From positions 1-64,000 of the forward strand of contig JAEZWF010000043.1 of NCBI GenBank assembly GCA_023420415.1: DNA of 64,000 bases. The letters run 5' to 3'. The stretch comes from Actinomycetes bacterium. Lineage in GTDB: Bacteria > Actinomycetota > Actinomycetes > Actinomycetales > Dermatophilaceae. Under the pieces are notes generated by a model. It saw only the letters and a list, made by a program, of their open reading frames with translations. It made no database searches and was not told the DNA's origin. The position numbers and the translations under genes were made by a program. This document shows positions 63,454-64,000 of the stretch, in pieces; position 1 is the first letter of the stretch, and each line of letters opens with the position of its first letter.

Positions 63454-63811
63454 GCGGTCGTTCGCGCCCCGGTAGTGCGGCCGGTAGTGCGCGCCCGGTA
63501 GTGCGCCCGGCAGACATGGCAGTGGCTGGCGAGGACCCCTGCGCCTCGCCAGCCACTGGCGCTTGATGGTGTGACCGGGGACGAGCCGGGGGTGGGTCCC
63601 CGGTCACACCACCCGGAACAACGACGCTTCGTGGCGGGGGTTACGCGCCGGCTGAAACTTTTCTCCCAACTTTTTCCGGCGGCCCGCTGAGTCGGTCGAG
63701 GGGTCAGGGCGCGCTGACGAAACTCGGTCCGTTCAGCGCGCCTCGACCCCTCGACGGCGGTCCTGTGGATGACGGCGCGGCCGCCCCGCGAACATCGAGC
63801 ACAGTGGGGCG
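63454..63811. other. 358-base gap with direct repeats and three hairpins
   Basis: No gene seen. CCGGTAGTGCG occurs three times (63469, 63481, 63495). Hairpin 1: 15-bp arms 63520-63534 and 63544-63558. Hairpin 2: 15-bp arms 63568-63582 and 63596-63610. Hairpin 3: 23-bp arms with one mismatch, 63695-63717 and 63733-63755. Hairpin 1 is the likely choD terminator. Confidence 0.85.
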
Positions 63812-64000
63812 ATGGATCGCCCGTGGCCCCGGGAGCTGGCTGCCGGCTCGTTCTCGGTCGCCGCCGGGCTGCCCCGGTCGCGGCTACGCCCCGCGCACCT
63901 GCACCGCCCCACCCTGTCGGTGCGGTCGGTCCTGGCCCCGGCGACCGTGCGCGAACGGGCCCAGGCGTTTGCGATCGCGCTGCCGGATGACGTCGCGTTC
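63812..64000 (+). CDS. DUF559/AbiEi-like protein, N-terminal part (runs off window)
   Basis: 63 codons to the edge. MDRPWPRELAAGSFSVAAGL and the LRPAHLHRPTLSVRSV stretch followed by RERAQAFAIALPDD match the start of the large actinobacterial group that ends in a DUF559 domain, with a type IV antitoxin-like N-terminal region. It may be a relative of the 6464-7354 gene, but the two N-termini are not closely alike. Confidence 0.7.
   Translation, partial: MDRPWPRELAAGSFSVAAGLPRSRLRPAHLHRPTLSVRSVLAPATVRERAQAFAIALPDDVAF

Noticed and set aside
63769..63990. Open frame starting at 63769 in another frame at the right edge
   Set aside because: The frame from ATG 63812 matches a known family start, so the overlapping frame is a shadow.

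Overview
The window is 64 kb of very GC-rich DNA with dense, short-spaced genes, many GTG starts, ATGA-type overlaps and TAnnnT promoters only a few bases from the start codon (probable leaderless transcripts). A WhiB protein, mycothiol amidase Mca, DUF4307, a PadR/HAAS pair, ClgR/PopR-type control of ClpP, GroEL1 with a histidine tail and a ChoD-type oxidase point to Actinomycetota, probably Micrococcales near Intrasporangiaceae (inference). No phage, integrase, transposase or CRISPR was seen.

Layout. 1-3.5 kb: end of an MCE-family protein, a TetR regulator divergent from a Baeyer-Villiger-type flavin monooxygenase and a short-chain dehydrogenase. 3.7-11.7 kb: PadR/HAAS pair, a tRNA, Bax-inhibitor protein, a DUF559 gene bracketed by two copies of one hairpin, thiolase, SGNH hydrolase, and a two-gene accessory ClpP operon beside a PopR/ClgR-like repressor. 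11.8-34 kb: a core segment matching the gene order cbs - metB - greA - DUF4307 - mca - small membrane protein - hemolysin III - Z-prenyl synthase - phoH - fum - coaA known from other actinobacteria, with transport, stress, MsrA, MOSC, MutL-type reactivase and threonine dehydratase genes mixed in. 34-42.6 kb: glmS, acpS, nnr, alr, a hydrolase and the tRNA t6A cluster tsaE-tsaB-rimI-tsaD. 42.6-54 kb: a variable block (DUF222-HNH gene with an SOS box, glycoside hydrolase 3, GntR unit, nucleoside hydrolase plus ribokinase, secreted cell-wall or surface proteins) that separates tsaD from groES. 54-63.5 kb: groES-groEL1 with two CIRCE operators, S4 protein, whiB3, guaB, guaB3, then an aldehyde dehydrogenase-choD operon. 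The right edge opens a second DUF559/AbiEi-like gene.

How parts connect. CBS and cystathionine gamma-synthase form a transsulfuration pair. Fum, CoaA, GlmS, AcpS and Alr are housekeeping enzymes of central, coenzyme and wall metabolism. An inverted repeat of the form TTAC-N5-GTAAGT lies in front of the monooxygenase operon and again, 59 kb away, in front of the aldehyde dehydrogenase-choD operon, which suggests one TetR regulon for lipid or sterol oxidation.

The most unusual signal is the 8-mer GTATGCCG / CGGCATAC. About 78 exact copies were found by eye, in both orientations (about 42 and 36), in genes and between them. Several intergenic copies are paired head to head as hairpins just downstream of genes. 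This resembles how DNA-uptake sequences behave in Neisseria and Pasteurellaceae, but no function is known to me for it here.
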